A stretch of 64,000 nucleotides of DNA from Acetobacter malorum (GCF_001580615.1 NZ_LHZC01000055.1:1-64000); one strand, 5' to 3'; numbered from the stretch's first letter, positions 50,156 through 59,386 are shown. Numbers and translations are program-made. The notes: generated by a model from the letters alone, not told the origin.

Positions 50156-51826
50156 TTAAAACTTGAATTCGAGCGTCTGCATATAAAGCGCGCCCTCTTT
50201 GGCCCCGACATCCCGCATCCCGCGGGAGAGCAGGATGCCTTCAATATCGTGCGTCCAGGCCCAGTGCGGCGCAAAGTTCCAGGAAAGCTGGGTGTAGGGC
50301 ATCACGCCCGTAAAGCCTCCATGCAGATTATTGCGCCAGTTATAGATTTTGCCGTTCCCGCCATAAATGGCGTCCTGCGTGCTGGCACGCCAGAAGACGG
50401 GCACGTGCAGCTTAAGGTGCAGGGTGGGGAGCATGGTAAAGTTGGCGATGGGGCCAACGCCAATCAGGTTTTGCGAGGTAAGAGAAAGTGAGAGGTCATT
50501 GTAATACGGCAGCGGCACAAACGGGGTGGAAAACGTCCCCACGGCACCGTCCTGACTGCGGTCAGACCCACCGGAGAACAGATCCCCCTGCACACCAAAG
50601 CCCGGCTTACCGGCCCAGTCTGAGCGTGTGTACGTAATACTGCCATTCACGGCATAAGCGCGCACAGAGCGGGTGCTCTGGCTTGTTTTGGCCGGGCGGA
50701 ATTCCCCACCCTGAAAAATACCGGTCAGACTGGTGCTGAAAGGCCCGACATTGCCCCACAGCCGCATGCCCACATTGTCCCGCCGGGATGAGCCTTTCTG
50801 CACGCTGCCGGGAGCCGCTGCCGGAATGGAGGCAGCCGCTCCGCCGTACAGATAGCCCAGAAAAAACACATCCGCGAACATCTGGCTTTTCTGCCCCATG
50901 AACTGGAAAGAGGGCAGGGCGGTGGATGTATAGGCACCATACAGGCGGGCATTGTAATTAGTGCCGTCTGCAAAAACCTTTTGCGGCAGCTTGTTGGTCT
51001 GCATGAAGTCGAACAGATCAATCCGGAACCGGTTCCAGACCGCATAGCCCCGGAAGCCGTCCCATGTTTGCTGCACGTTGGTCAGATCACGCGGGGACTG
51101 CATGGAAACCGGCGCATCCAGAAAGACCTGCCGCCCCCCAATCACCCCCATCTGAGCGCCCAGTAGCCGCCCTTTGACTTCCAGAATCCCTTGCTGGAGG
51201 TCCAGACTTTCACGCTGCGCACCGGTCTGATAGCCGTAGGTGTTGGAGCCGCCCGCCACGCCATACAGAAATTCCGCATAGGCGCGCACATGTTCACCCA
51301 GATGCAGGTCGGCCCCATACTGGTTGCGCAACAGCACGCGGCTGGCATTGGTTTTGCCAGCCTGCCCCTGCATGGGCTGGTTTTCAAAAATATAGCGCAG
51401 GCGTTCTTCGCCGCCAAAGCTCATCCAGATGCTGCCGCTGTCGTTCAGCCGCACATATTTCAGGCGGTTGAACCAGTCATTTTTCCGAATGTTTTCAGGT
51501 GTGCGGGCCAGATCACTCCAGTCTTCCGACCACCGGGTCTGCCCGTAGCCGCTCACCACGCCAAAGCCGGAGGCGACGTTGCTGCCGGCGTTAAAAATCT
51601 GCCAGTCCGGGTGGTAAAGAGAGCCTTTCAGCATTGCCTTTTTGTTCGGGCTGACCAGAACGGGCACCGGGACCACGGGGGTCAGCGGTGTAGCGGCTGC
51701 CGGCGGGGCGGCCTTTTGTGTTACCGGGTGCGCCTGCTCATCCGCCCAGGCCGTGCCGGTGAGGGCGACACTCAGAACAAGGCTGCCTGACCGCCAGTTT
51801 TGAAAGCAGCGAATAACACGTCTCAT
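50156..51826 (-). CDS. Alginate-export-family outer-membrane channel in the nitrate operon
   Basis: A roughly 556-residue outer-membrane beta-barrel of the AlgE-like Alginate_exp family. The signal peptide runs from MRRVIRCFQNW to TAWA. The next 60 residues are Pro/Ala-rich, followed by barrel strands rich in alternating aromatic and polar residues (DSGSIWMSFGGEERLRYIF, GEHVRAYAEFLYG, GFRGYAVWNRFRIDLFDFM). It ends in LYMQTLEFKF with terminal Phe. GGAGA lies eight bases before ATG 51826, whose first bases overlap the transporter stop. Its place between transporter and reductases indicates a nitrate or other anion channel rather than alginate export; no alginate genes are present. Confidence 0.85.
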   Translation of the reverse strand: MRRVIRCFQNWRSGSLVLSVALTGTAWADEQAHPVTQKAAPPAAATPLTPVVPVPVLVSPNKKAMLKGSLYHPDWQIFNAGSNVASGFGVVSGYGQTRWSEDWSDLARTPENIRKNDWFNRLKYVRLNDSGSIWMSFGGEERLRYIFENQPMQGQAGKTNASRVLLRNQYGADLHLGEHVRAYAEFLYGVAGGSNTYGYQTGAQRESLDLQQGILEVKGRLLGAQMGVIGGRQVFLDAPVSMQSPRDLTNVQQTWDGFRGYAVWNRFRIDLFDFMQTNKLPQKVFADGTNYNARLYGAYTSTALPSFQFMGQKSQMFADVFFLGYLYGGAAASIPAAAPGSVQKGSSRRDNVGMRLWGNVGPFSTSLTGIFQGGEFRPAKTSQSTRSVRAYAVNGSITYTRSDWAGKPGFGVQGDLFSGGSDRSQDGAVGTFSTPFVPLPYYNDLSLSLTSQNLIGVGPIANFTMLPTLHLKLHVPVFWRASTQDAIYGGNGKIYNWRNNLHGGFTGVMPYTQLSWNFAPHWAWTHDIEGILLSRGMRDVGAKEGALYMQTLEFKF

Positions 51827-53007
51827 TGAGCGTTCTCCGTCCAACGGCGATGACACACCGTGACGCACCCGCATGCAACGAGACAGACAAGTGCGAAAGT
51901 TAAAAAGCCGGGTCCGTAAGAGCCCGTCATCTGGCGGGCGGCCCCGAGGGACGAGGCTAGATAAAACCCGCCGACACCGCCAGCCATACCCACAAGTCCT
52001 GTCAGAATGCCAACCTGCTGTGGGAAGCGGATGGGCACCAGCTGGAACACGGCCCCGTTGCCAAGGCCCAGTGTGAGCATACCCAGAAAGAACGCGCCGA
52101 ACGCCAGATAGACAGACGGCAGGCCGGTTGCGATCAGCAGGAAGATGACCCCGGCGAGACCGTAAAGCAGCATCAGCGCCTTTGTGCCGCCCACGCGGTC
52201 TGCCATGGCGCCACCCACCGGACGGATGAAGGACCCCGCAAACACCACAAAAGCGGTGCAGGCCCCGGCAATGGCGGGGGGCAGGTGATACTGGTCATTA
52301 AAATAAATGGTCAGGAAGGCCGCCAGACCGACAAAGCCGCCAAAGGTGACGCTGTAGAAGAACATCAGCGCCCAGCAGCCGCCGGATTTCAGGATCGGCC
52401 CCCACGCGGCAAGGCTGGGCATGGTGGGGCGGGCGGCAGGCTCCCGCGCCAGAAACAGGAAGGCAATCAGCACGATAATGAGTGGAATGGTGGCCAGCCC
52501 CAGCACATTCAGCCAGCCCATCATGGCGGCCAGACCGGGGGCAAACAGGGAGGCAAGCGCTGTGCCGGAATTCCCCGCCCCGGCAATGCCCAGTGCGGTG
52601 CCCTGATAGCGCGGCGGATACCATACGGAGGCCAGCGGTAGCGCAATGGCGAAGGAGGCTCCGGCAATGCCCAGCACCAGTGCCACCCAGAACATGCTGG
52701 CGTAGGTGTGCGGGGCCAGAAACCATGTCAGCCACAGGCCGAGAATAACGCTGATCTGCGCGCCAATGGCGACGCGGCGGGGGCCGAAGAGATCCACCAG
52801 TGCTCCGGCCAGAACGCGTAAGCCAGCGCCTGCCAGAACCGGGGTGGCGACCAGCAGGCCCTTCTGGCCTGCATTCAGGTGCAGGTCATGCGCGATGGAA
52901 ATGCCCAGCGGCCCGAGCAGAACCCAGACCATGAAGGAGACATCAAAATACAGGAAAGCGGCGATGAGCGTCGGGGTATGGCCGGCTTTGAGGAACCCTT
53001 TATCCAC
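51823..53007 (-). CDS. MFS nitrate/nitrite transporter (NarK/NasA-like)
   Basis: A 12-helix MFS protein of about 394 residues. Nitrate-family signatures are visible in LGIAGAGNSGTALASLF and in GLVGMAGGVGGFYLASSLG, the Gly-rich helix 5 and helix 11 motifs of nitrate/nitrite porters. It would import nitrate for the downstream reductases. GTG 53007 is preferred: GGAAG is eight bases upstream and the first helix follows soon. The frame remains open to 53127, but that stretch is hydrophilic and lies in the leader. First gene of the operon; its stop overlaps the porin start by four bases. Confidence 0.9.
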   Translation of the reverse strand: MDKGFLKAGHTPTLIAAFLYFDVSFMVWVLLGPLGISIAHDLHLNAGQKGLLVATPVLAGAGLRVLAGALVDLFGPRRVAIGAQISVILGLWLTWFLAPHTYASMFWVALVLGIAGASFAIALPLASVWYPPRYQGTALGIAGAGNSGTALASLFAPGLAAMMGWLNVLGLATIPLIIVLIAFLFLAREPAARPTMPSLAAWGPILKSGGCWALMFFYSVTFGGFVGLAAFLTIYFNDQYHLPPAIAGACTAFVVFAGSFIRPVGGAMADRVGGTKALMLLYGLAGVIFLLIATGLPSVYLAFGAFFLGMLTLGLGNGAVFQLVPIRFPQQVGILTGLVGMAGGVGGFYLASSLGAARQMTGSYGPGFLTFALVCLVACGCVTVCHRRWTENAQ

Positions 53008-53160
53008 AGAACGTCTTCCAGATGGCCCGCCAGTTCCGCGCGGAAAACCATCGCTCCCATGAGCCAGCGAACCGCCGTTGATCCGCCCTGTGTGCCGTCT
53101 CTGCCTTTGGATAAGGCGCCGTGCCACCCCGCCGCCGTTGACGGAATGGTGAATATATTA
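53008..53160 (-). promoter_or_regulatory. Leader of the nitrate operon, candidate NasT target
   Basis: About 150 GC-rich bases separate the promoter from the transporter start. On the minus strand the leader contains a small hairpin (GCCTT/AAGGC, 53103-53117), the palindrome TTCCGCGCGGAA and several G-rich runs. ANTAR proteins such as NasT act on two-hairpin leaders at this position. I cannot confirm the hexaloop pair by eye, so the antitermination role is inferred from nasST in the operon. Confidence 0.4.
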
Positions 53161-53162
53161 AG

Positions 53163-53191
53163 ATAGTAGGATCGGAATAATCCGAAGTCAA
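53163..53191 (-). promoter_or_regulatory. Sigma-70-type promoter of the nitrate operon
   Basis: On the minus strand TTGACT (53186-53191) and TACTAT (53163-53168) are separated by exactly 17 bases. The spacer holds the dyad CGGA-TTAT-TCCG. This gives a transcript start near 53156 and the leader above. Confidence 0.6.
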
Positions 53192-53234
53192 AATGATTTC
53201 GAAAAGATAAACGGATTTTTAGGAGAATTATGGC

Positions 53235-55868
53235 ATGCGTCGGCTTCTGACTTTGACAACCCTGCTGGCGGGGCTGCCGCTGGCTGGCCCGGTCTGTGCG
53301 GAACAGGTGTTCTCCTTCCAGCGCGCCGGGGGGCAGTTGCCAAAAACTGTTGTGCCTGTCTCTTACGGTATCAATATCTCAACAGATATAGATAACCTGA
53401 AACTGGCCGGACAGGAAACTATTCAGGTTGACGTGCGCACCCCCACAACGGATGTCACCCTCAATCAGGCAGGTCTGCATCTGGCCGAAGCTGTTCTGGA
53501 TAATGGTGTGAAGGCGACCATCACGCAGGACGATGCAGCCGAGACCGCGACCCTGCATTTTCCGGCCAAGGTCAGCAAAGGCGCGCATACGCTTGTCATC
53601 ACTTATTCCGGGCCGATCCTGAAGACGCCAAACGGCATTTATGTGGATGACTACACAGCGCCGTCTGGCGAGACAAAGCGGATGCTGGTCACCCAGTTTG
53701 AAGTGGCCGATGCCCGCCGTATGTTCCCCGGCTGGGATGAGCCAGCCTTTAAGGCAACTTTCCAGCTGAATGTGACGCTACCTAAAGAGGCTGTTGCCGT
53801 CAGCAACATGCCGGTGACGCAGAGCACGCCGGAGGGCACGAGCCAGAAGCGCGTCTCCTTTGCTACAACGCCGCGTATGTCCACCTATCTGCTGGCGCTT
53901 GTTGCAGGGGATATGAAATCCGTGCAGGGGCAGGCGGATGGCACGCCGCTGGGCGTGTATGCGCCGTCCGGTCTGGAAGGGCAGGGAGAGTATGCCCTGC
54001 ATGCCTCAGAAAAAATTCTTCCTTATTATAACAGCTATTTTGGTGTGAAGTATCCTTTGCCCAAAATGGATATGGTGGCCATCCCCGGTAACTATCAGGC
54101 CGGTGCGATGGAAAACTGGGGCTTGCTGACCTATATCGACAACGTCCTGCTGTTTGACCCCAAAAACAGCACACCGCGCACGCGTGAGCTGATTTATGAA
54201 GTTGTCGCGCATGAAATGGCGCATCAGTGGTCGGGTGACCTCGTGACCATGGGCTGGTGGGACAATATCTGGCTGAATGAAGGCTTTGCGTCCTGGATGG
54301 AGATCAAGGCGACGGACAAGATGAACCCGGACTGGGACATCTGGCCGCGCCAGCATGAAACGCGTGAGGAAACCATGGGCACGGACGCCCTGCCGTCCAC
54401 GCACCCCATCCAGCAGACCATTCATAATGTGAGTGAAGCCAACTCGGCTTTTGACAGCATCAGCTACGGCAAGGGCGAACTGGTTATCCGCATGCTGGAA
54501 GGCTGGCTGGGTGAAGACCATTTCCGTGACGGGATGCGTCTTTACATGAAGTCCCACGCCTATAGCAGCACTACCAGTCAGGATTTGTGGCAGGCGCTGT
54601 CTAAAACATCCGGTCTGGATGTTGGACCAGTGGCTCGCAGCTTTACTGAACAGCCGGGGATTCCGCTGGTCAATGTGGCGTCTGCCTGTAAGGCTGGCAA
54701 AACGGTTTATACCCTGACACAAAGCCGCTTTACTATTCATGATCCGCATCCGGCGGCCCAGACATGGATGGTGCCTGTTGTGGCGGGTGGCCCCGGTCTG
54801 GCGACGCAAAAGCTGGTTCTGGGCAAAGCGCCGCAGACGCTTAGCGTTGCAGGGTGTGATGCACCGCTCAAGCTGAATCTGGGTGAAAGCGGCTATTACC
54901 GCGTGCAGTACAATGCACCGGCCTTTGCATCCCTGCTGAAAAACGCAACGCATTTCGCACCCGTGGACAGAGCCAACCTGCTGGGTGATCAGTTTGCCCT
55001 GTTCCGTTCCGGGCAGGCCCCGCTTTCTGCTTATATGGATCTGGCAGACAGCCTGCTCTCTGCGCAGGAAAGCGATATTGCTGTTCTTCAGGAAATTATT
55101 GGTCGGTTTGAAACGCTGGACCAGTATCTGAAAGGCAGCCCGGACCGCGCAGCCTTCCGCGCCTATGCCCGTAAGCAGCTCACACCTGTTCTGACGCGTC
55201 TGGGCTGGGACCAGAAAGCGGATGAAAACGTGCTGGACACCATGCTGCGTCCGTCCGTTATTTCTGTGCTCGGCAGGTTTGAAGATCCGGCAGTGGTGGC
55301 GGAAGCAGGCAAGCGCTTTGCCCGCTGGCAGGCTGATCCTGCGTCTTTAAAGCCTGATCTGGTGGGTGTTGTGGCGCGTATTGCCATGACGCACGCGGAT
55401 GAGAAAACCTATAAGGCCATGGCTGAAAAAGTTCGCACCACGCAGGCGACAGAGGTGAAGTTGCGTCTGTTCAATGCACTGGCAGCGGCAACAAATCCGG
55501 CTCTGATTGAGAAAAACGTCGCGCTGGCTTACAGCGGGGCTATTCCCAACGGACGTATTGCCATGGCGCTGGCCCGTGTGGCGGATGAGAGTGAAAACCC
55601 GGATCTGGTCTGGCAGTTGGTCAAGCAGCATGAGGCTGAAATCAGAACGCATCTTGCTCCGTGGTCTCAGGATGGGTTCCTTTCACAGATTGCCGCTTAT
55701 TCTGATAATCCGGACGTAGCGCAGGCGCTTGAAGCAGACCCGTCTTCCAGCAAAACGACGGGCGGTAAAATTGCCACGGCAAAAGCCCTGAGTGAAATCG
55801 GGGCGCGTAAAGAGGCCATGCAGGCTGCTCAGTCCCAGCTCAAGGCATGGCTGGGTGCGCAGCACTAA
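53235..55868 (+). CDS. Exported M1-family aminopeptidase
   Basis: An 877-residue zinc aminopeptidase with a signal peptide (MRRLLTLTTLLAGLPLAGPVCA). The exopeptidase motif GAMEN is in YQAGAMENWG, and the zinc site is HEMAHQW (His326, Glu327, His330) with Glu349 in NEGFASW. The N-terminal beta domain and the C-terminal ERAP1-like helical domain are both present, and the length is usual. It would release N-terminal amino acids from peptides in the periplasm. AGGAGAA lies nine bases before ATG 53235. It diverges from the nitrate operon and is probably a single gene. Confidence 0.95.
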   Translation: MRRLLTLTTLLAGLPLAGPVCAEQVFSFQRAGGQLPKTVVPVSYGINISTDIDNLKLAGQETIQVDVRTPTTDVTLNQAGLHLAEAVLDNGVKATITQDDAAETATLHFPAKVSKGAHTLVITYSGPILKTPNGIYVDDYTAPSGETKRMLVTQFEVADARRMFPGWDEPAFKATFQLNVTLPKEAVAVSNMPVTQSTPEGTSQKRVSFATTPRMSTYLLALVAGDMKSVQGQADGTPLGVYAPSGLEGQGEYALHASEKILPYYNSYFGVKYPLPKMDMVAIPGNYQAGAMENWGLLTYIDNVLLFDPKNSTPRTRELIYEVVAHEMAHQWSGDLVTMGWWDNIWLNEGFASWMEIKATDKMNPDWDIWPRQHETREETMGTDALPSTHPIQQTIHNVSEANSAFDSISYGKGELVIRMLEGWLGEDHFRDGMRLYMKSHAYSSTTSQDLWQALSKTSGLDVGPVARSFTEQPGIPLVNVASACKAGKTVYTLTQSRFTIHDPHPAAQTWMVPVVAGGPGLATQKLVLGKAPQTLSVAGCDAPLKLNLGESGYYRVQYNAPAFASLLKNATHFAPVDRANLLGDQFALFRSGQAPLSAYMDLADSLLSAQESDIAVLQEIIGRFETLDQYLKGSPDRAAFRAYARKQLTPVLTRLGWDQKADENVLDTMLRPSVISVLGRFEDPAVVAEAGKRFARWQADPASLKPDLVGVVARIAMTHADEKTYKAMAEKVRTTQATEVKLRLFNALAAATNPALIEKNVALAYSGAIPNGRIAMALARVADESENPDLVWQLVKQHEAEIRTHLAPWSQDGFLSQIAAYSDNPDVAQALEADPSSSKTTGGKIATAKALSEIGARKEAMQAAQSQLKAWLGAQH

Positions 55869-55923
55869 ACGCTGGTTGCCATAGGGCAGGGGCTAGCTCT
55901 CCTGCACTTTGATGTGGATAAAA

Positions 55924-55954
55924 GACGGTATTTCGGGCTCTCCGAAATACCGTC
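55924..55954. terminator. Strong perfect hairpin downstream of the aminopeptidase
   Basis: GACGGTATTTCGG (55924-55936) and CCGAAATACCGTC (55942-55954) form a perfect 13-bp stem with loop GCTCT, 55 bases after the aminopeptidase stop and 38 before the next start. No T-run follows on the plus strand. It probably ends the aminopeptidase transcript but could also be a leader element. Confidence 0.55.
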
Positions 55955-55991
55955 TCAGAGCAAAATATTTTCTAAAAAGTGTGCCTTGAGT

Positions 55992-57083
55992 ATGGATCAA
56001 ACAATGAAAGCTCTTGCCTTATGCTGCGGGCTGGCGGTCACAACTGCTGTTGCACCATGCTCTGCTGCAACAGCTGCGCCTCGTCTGGAACCAAAAGTGC
56101 TTGTGGTGGCCGGGTGGGAAAATGGTGCGGACACCGGGGACGCTCCGGGAGAATATCAGTTCTGGGTTGAGCGTTTGCATATGGACAAGCGTGTGCCAGT
56201 CGCTGGTATTCCGACCCAGATTTTGCGGAGCAACATAGATGGTGTGTATGGCCTTGTTTTAAAGGACGGTGTGACGGACCTTGCCGCTCTGGCGCTTGAT
56301 CCGCATTTTGACCTTCATCATACATACTGGATTTTTACTGGTATTTCCGGGGTCAATCCGAACGTGGCCTCAGCAGGGAGTGTCGCGTGGGCGCGCTGGG
56401 TTGTGGATGGTGATGCACTGCGTGAAATAGATGATCGCACAATTCCCAAAGGCTGGCCTTATGGCCTGTATGCGATTGGTGCCGATAAACCCAATACGCT
56501 CCCCAGTGACCCCAACCATTATGGGTCTGTGACGGATGTGGATGAGCTGACAAAAGCTTATCCGCTGAATCGTGGACTGGAGCACTGGGCTTATACCATT
56601 AGCCGCACGACGCCTCTGCGGGATGATCCTGCTCTGGCTGAGCGTCGGGCGCAGTGGGCGGGGTATCCGAATGCCCAGAAGCCGCCTGCTATTCTGGAGG
56701 GCGAAACATTAGGCGCTCTCCGTTACTGGCATGGGGCGCAGCGTAATACATGGGCGGAGGACTGGGTGCGTCTGTGGACCAGAAATCAGGGTAAGTTTGT
56801 TATGACCAATGAGGAAAGCCAGACCAACCAGGTGGAAATGCGCGTGCTGGCGCGCTTTGGCGTGATTGACCCGCAGAGGGTCATGGTTTTGCGTTCAGGA
56901 AGCAACTTCAGCATGCCGCCGCCCCATATCTCCATTACGCAATCCATGGGGGATGAAGGGCCGGGACAGGTGGTCGCTTTTGATAATAACGAACGCGCAG
57001 GCGCTCCGGTGATTGCTGAACTCGTCGCGCATTGGGACCGCTATCGCACGCATATTCCCTCGGTTGCCACAACTGCGCCGTGA
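55992..57083 (+). CDS. Purine nucleoside permease-family (NUP) protein, exported
   Basis: A roughly 363-residue protein of the purine nucleoside permease family (PF06516), named after a yeast transporter but without membrane helices; bacterial members are secreted and related to nucleoside phosphorylases. The signal peptide is in MKALALCCGLAVTTAVAPC. The core has KVLVVAGWENGADTGDAPGEYQFW, HTYWIFTGISGVNP, NRGLEHWAYTISRTTPL and FVMTNEESQT. ATG 55992 or 56004 are both possible; upstream codons run through the hairpin and have no family match. It fits the nearby nucleoside-salvage genes, perhaps binding or cleaving nucleosides in the periplasm. Confidence 0.85.
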   Translation: MDQTMKALALCCGLAVTTAVAPCSAATAAPRLEPKVLVVAGWENGADTGDAPGEYQFWVERLHMDKRVPVAGIPTQILRSNIDGVYGLVLKDGVTDLAALALDPHFDLHHTYWIFTGISGVNPNVASAGSVAWARWVVDGDALREIDDRTIPKGWPYGLYAIGADKPNTLPSDPNHYGSVTDVDELTKAYPLNRGLEHWAYTISRTTPLRDDPALAERRAQWAGYPNAQKPPAILEGETLGALRYWHGAQRNTWAEDWVRLWTRNQGKFVMTNEESQTNQVEMRVLARFGVIDPQRVMVLRSGSNFSMPPPHISITQSMGDEGPGQVVAFDNNERAGAPVIAELVAHWDRYRTHIPSVATTAP

Positions 57084-57131
57084 GGAATGTATTGCGTTTT
57101 TTGGTGATTTGAGCGGGTGTTTGATAAGGCA

Positions 57132-57158
57132 GGCCGGAGCGTGGTCTATGCTCCGGCC
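57132..57158. terminator. Convergent terminator hairpin
   Basis: GGCCGGAGC and GCTCCGGCC form a perfect 9-bp stem with a 9-base loop between the convergent permease-family and nucleoside hydrolase genes. Confidence 0.65.
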
Positions 57159-57167
57159 AGAGCTATG

Positions 57168-58097
57168 TTACAGGGCAGACAGGCGTTCGATAATCAGATC
57201 GTACACGCCGTCCACGTCAACTTCCCGCATGAACAAGGCGTTTTTCTTTTTATCGGTAATGCCCCACCAGTCCACCACGCTCATACCCAACGTCAGCGCG
57301 CTGTCGGTCTCAATTTCCACATTAACCTGACGGCCACGGTAGAGTTCGGGTTTGAGCAGCCAGAGCACGGTGTTGGGGTCATGCAGCGGGCCGCCGTCTG
57401 TGCCATATTTTGTGGCTTCAAAGCGTTTTTCAAACCGCAACCATGCAGCCACAATCGGGCCAATCCGGTTGGGGATTGCTTCAATACGCTCAAGACGTGC
57501 CTTGCTGGTATGGAGCTGATGCGTGACATCCAGCGGGAACACGACAATTTTCACACCGGACTCAAACACCATGCGTGCAGCATGCGGGTCCACATAGATA
57601 TTGAATTCTCCGGTGGGGGTAATATTCCCAACCTCGGAAAACGCACAGCTCATCATGACAATCTGCCCAATACGCTCACGCAGGGCAGGCTCTTTAGCGA
57701 GTGCCAGAGCAATATTAGTCAGAGGTCCGATTGTGCAAAGTGTGATGGCACCCGGCGGGTTTTCCATAACCGTGCGGATGATGAAATCAACGGCATGGCC
57801 CGGGGTTGCCTCGCGGCTCGGCGGGGGCAGATCAACCCCTTCAAACCCGGTTTTGCCGTGCACATGCGTTGCCGTCACACCGGGGCGAATAAGGGGGCGA
57901 TCCGCACCGGCATGCACGGGGATATCCGTGCGTCCGACCAGATCGAGAGTCTTAACGGCGTTTTCAGTTGTTTGTGCAACGGGCACATTCCCGGCAACCG
58001 TCGTTACACCCAGAAGTTCAATCTCCGGGCTGGCGAGGGCCAGCAGGATGGTGAGCGCATCATCCTGCCCGGGGTCTGTATCGATAATGATCTTCAT
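57168..58097 (-). CDS. Nucleoside hydrolase
   Basis: A 309-residue inosine/uridine-preferring nucleoside hydrolase (N-ribohydrolase), splitting ribonucleosides into ribose and base. The calcium-binding Asp cluster is DTDPGQDDA at the N-terminus (from Asp6), and GNIPTGEFNIYVDPHAA-type block appears as ITPTGEFNIYVDPHAARMV, with later DGGPLHDPNTVLWLL supplying the His and Asp. Length matches RihA/RihB. ATG 58097 has AGGAA eight bases upstream; the longer frame adds five residues. It ends an operon that also carries the deoxyribosyltransferase and cytidine deaminase genes. Confidence 0.93.
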   Translation of the reverse strand: MKIIIDTDPGQDDALTILLALASPEIELLGVTTVAGNVPVAQTTENAVKTLDLVGRTDIPVHAGADRPLIRPGVTATHVHGKTGFEGVDLPPPSREATPGHAVDFIIRTVMENPPGAITLCTIGPLTNIALALAKEPALRERIGQIVMMSCAFSEVGNITPTGEFNIYVDPHAARMVFESGVKIVVFPLDVTHQLHTSKARLERIEAIPNRIGPIVAAWLRFEKRFEATKYGTDGGPLHDPNTVLWLLKPELYRGRQVNVEIETDSALTLGMSVVDWWGITDKKKNALFMREVDVDGVYDLIIERLSAL

Positions 58098-58133
58098 GCG
58101 GAATTCCTGCAAAAGTCTATCTGGTACTGCGCG

Positions 58134-58568
58134 TCAGGCCGGGTTTTGGTCAGATCCGGTCTCAAGGTTTTCAGGGCCAAAAGAATGGGGGAGGAGGGCA
58201 TGAAGGTCGTCTTTAAACAACTCCGTGCCGTTTTCATCCACCACCAGAACGCAGGTTCTCTGCGTTGCAAATTCACGGATTTTCTGGCGGCACCCACCGC
58301 ACGGCAAACAGGGGGCAGGCCCTTTGCCGGCGACCATAATCGTCGCAATTTTGCGGGACCCGCCTGCGGCGATCATGGCAGAAATTGCCCCGGCTTCCGC
58401 ACACACGCCTTCCGGATAGGCCGCGTTCTCAACATTGCAGCCGGAAAAAACCTGACCGTCTTCTGTGATTAAGGCGGCGCCCACGAGGAAACGGGAATAG
58501 GGGGCGTAGGCATTGCTACGGGCCGCCAGCGCTTTCTGCGTCAGGGTTGCTACGGTTTTCTCATCCAT
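58134..58568 (-). CDS. cdd: Cytidine deaminase
   Basis: A 144-residue homotetrameric-type cytidine deaminase converting cytidine or deoxycytidine to uridine forms. The zinc and proton-shuttle residues are Cys56-Ala-Glu58 in VCAEAGAI and Cys90, Cys93 in PCGGCRQ. NVENAAYPEG is the substrate block. ATG 58568 is preceded by AAAGGA at nine bases and overlaps the previous gene by eight bases. It sits between the deoxyribosyltransferase and nucleoside hydrolase genes. Confidence 0.95.
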   Translation of the reverse strand: MDEKTVATLTQKALAARSNAYAPYSRFLVGAALITEDGQVFSGCNVENAAYPEGVCAEAGAISAMIAAGGSRKIATIMVAGKGPAPCLPCGGCRQKIREFATQRTCVLVVDENGTELFKDDLHALLPHSFGPENLETGSDQNPA

Positions 58569-59193
58569 GGGAGGTATCCTTTTTCTCAGCGGTGCCATAA
58601 ATCAGCCCCGCCAGATCAGAGGCGGCAGCACGAAACGCGCTCCTGATATTATCTGCAACCGCGATATCGCCGCCCGCCTGCCGGATGAAGCCTTCCACCA
58701 TGGCGTTTTGTAACAGGCCTTCCGAGTGCACGATCATGCTGTCCGCATCCAGCCAGCGCACTCTGGCTCCATCGTGCGGGCGCTCTTCCGTCAGCGGTGT
58801 GTGCCAGGCCTGCTCAAAATAGGTCTGCACTTTTTCATGGTAAAAGCGGCCATCTACTGTGTAGCCCGCCATCGGCTTGTTCTGGGCGGCCATGTAGCCA
58901 ATTTCCACTGCGGTGCCGGGGTCCATATCCGCCGCGCGGCGAAAGGGATCGATACAGAACAGGGCGGCGTCACACTCATCCATCAGGCCGCGATCCAGCC
59001 GGGCTATCAGCAGACTGGTTTCTTTGCCGGGTGGCAGGGCTTCGACCTCATCCTGTCCATCAAAAGGCGAGACACCGTGCAGGCGGACGGCCAGACACAT
59101 CTCTTTGAAGGCTTGAAAAAGCTCTTGTGCGTTTTTCCTGAAGACAAGGTCTCCACCAAGGTAAACCTTGGGGTAATCCGGGGTTGCAGTCAT
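58561..59193 (-). CDS. Nucleoside 2-deoxyribosyltransferase
   Basis: A 210-residue enzyme that exchanges the base of 2'-deoxyribonucleosides. The N-terminal KVYLGGDLVF, the PFDGQDE loop, the ALFCIDPFR strand and the catalytic DPGTAVEIGYMAAQNKP with Glu are typical. ATG 59193 follows AGGGAAG at eight bases; an upstream frame adds 16 residues without family match. It is first in the three-gene unit. Members use purine or purine/pyrimidine deoxynucleosides; which applies here is not visible. Confidence 0.9.
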   Translation of the reverse strand: MTATPDYPKVYLGGDLVFRKNAQELFQAFKEMCLAVRLHGVSPFDGQDEVEALPPGKETSLLIARLDRGLMDECDAALFCIDPFRRAADMDPGTAVEIGYMAAQNKPMAGYTVDGRFYHEKVQTYFEQAWHTPLTEERPHDGARVRWLDADSMIVHSEGLLQNAMVEGFIRQAGGDIAVADNIRSAFRAAASDLAGLIYGTAEKKDTSHG

Positions 59194-59386
59194 AAAGTCT
59201 TCCCTGTTCAGACGGCCGTTCTGCTGCTCTGGGTGGCGCAAAGTGTTCTATAATTTATGAGAAACAATACGTTTCCATTATAAAAATCATAGACACCGCA
59301 CACGATGTAAGCAACATTAATAGCTTTCCACATCAGCAGGATAGCGCTTTTTCCTTTCCCCTTTCTGCGTAAGGATCAAACAGATT

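Noticed and set aside
49475-50491. A 338-codon plus-strand open frame opposite nirBD and the porin
   Set aside because: No recognisable domains; antisense to two well-supported genes.
57117-58472. A 451-codon plus-strand open frame opposite nucleoside hydrolase and cytidine deaminase
   Set aside because: The minus strand carries unmistakable enzyme motifs; the plus-strand frame has none.
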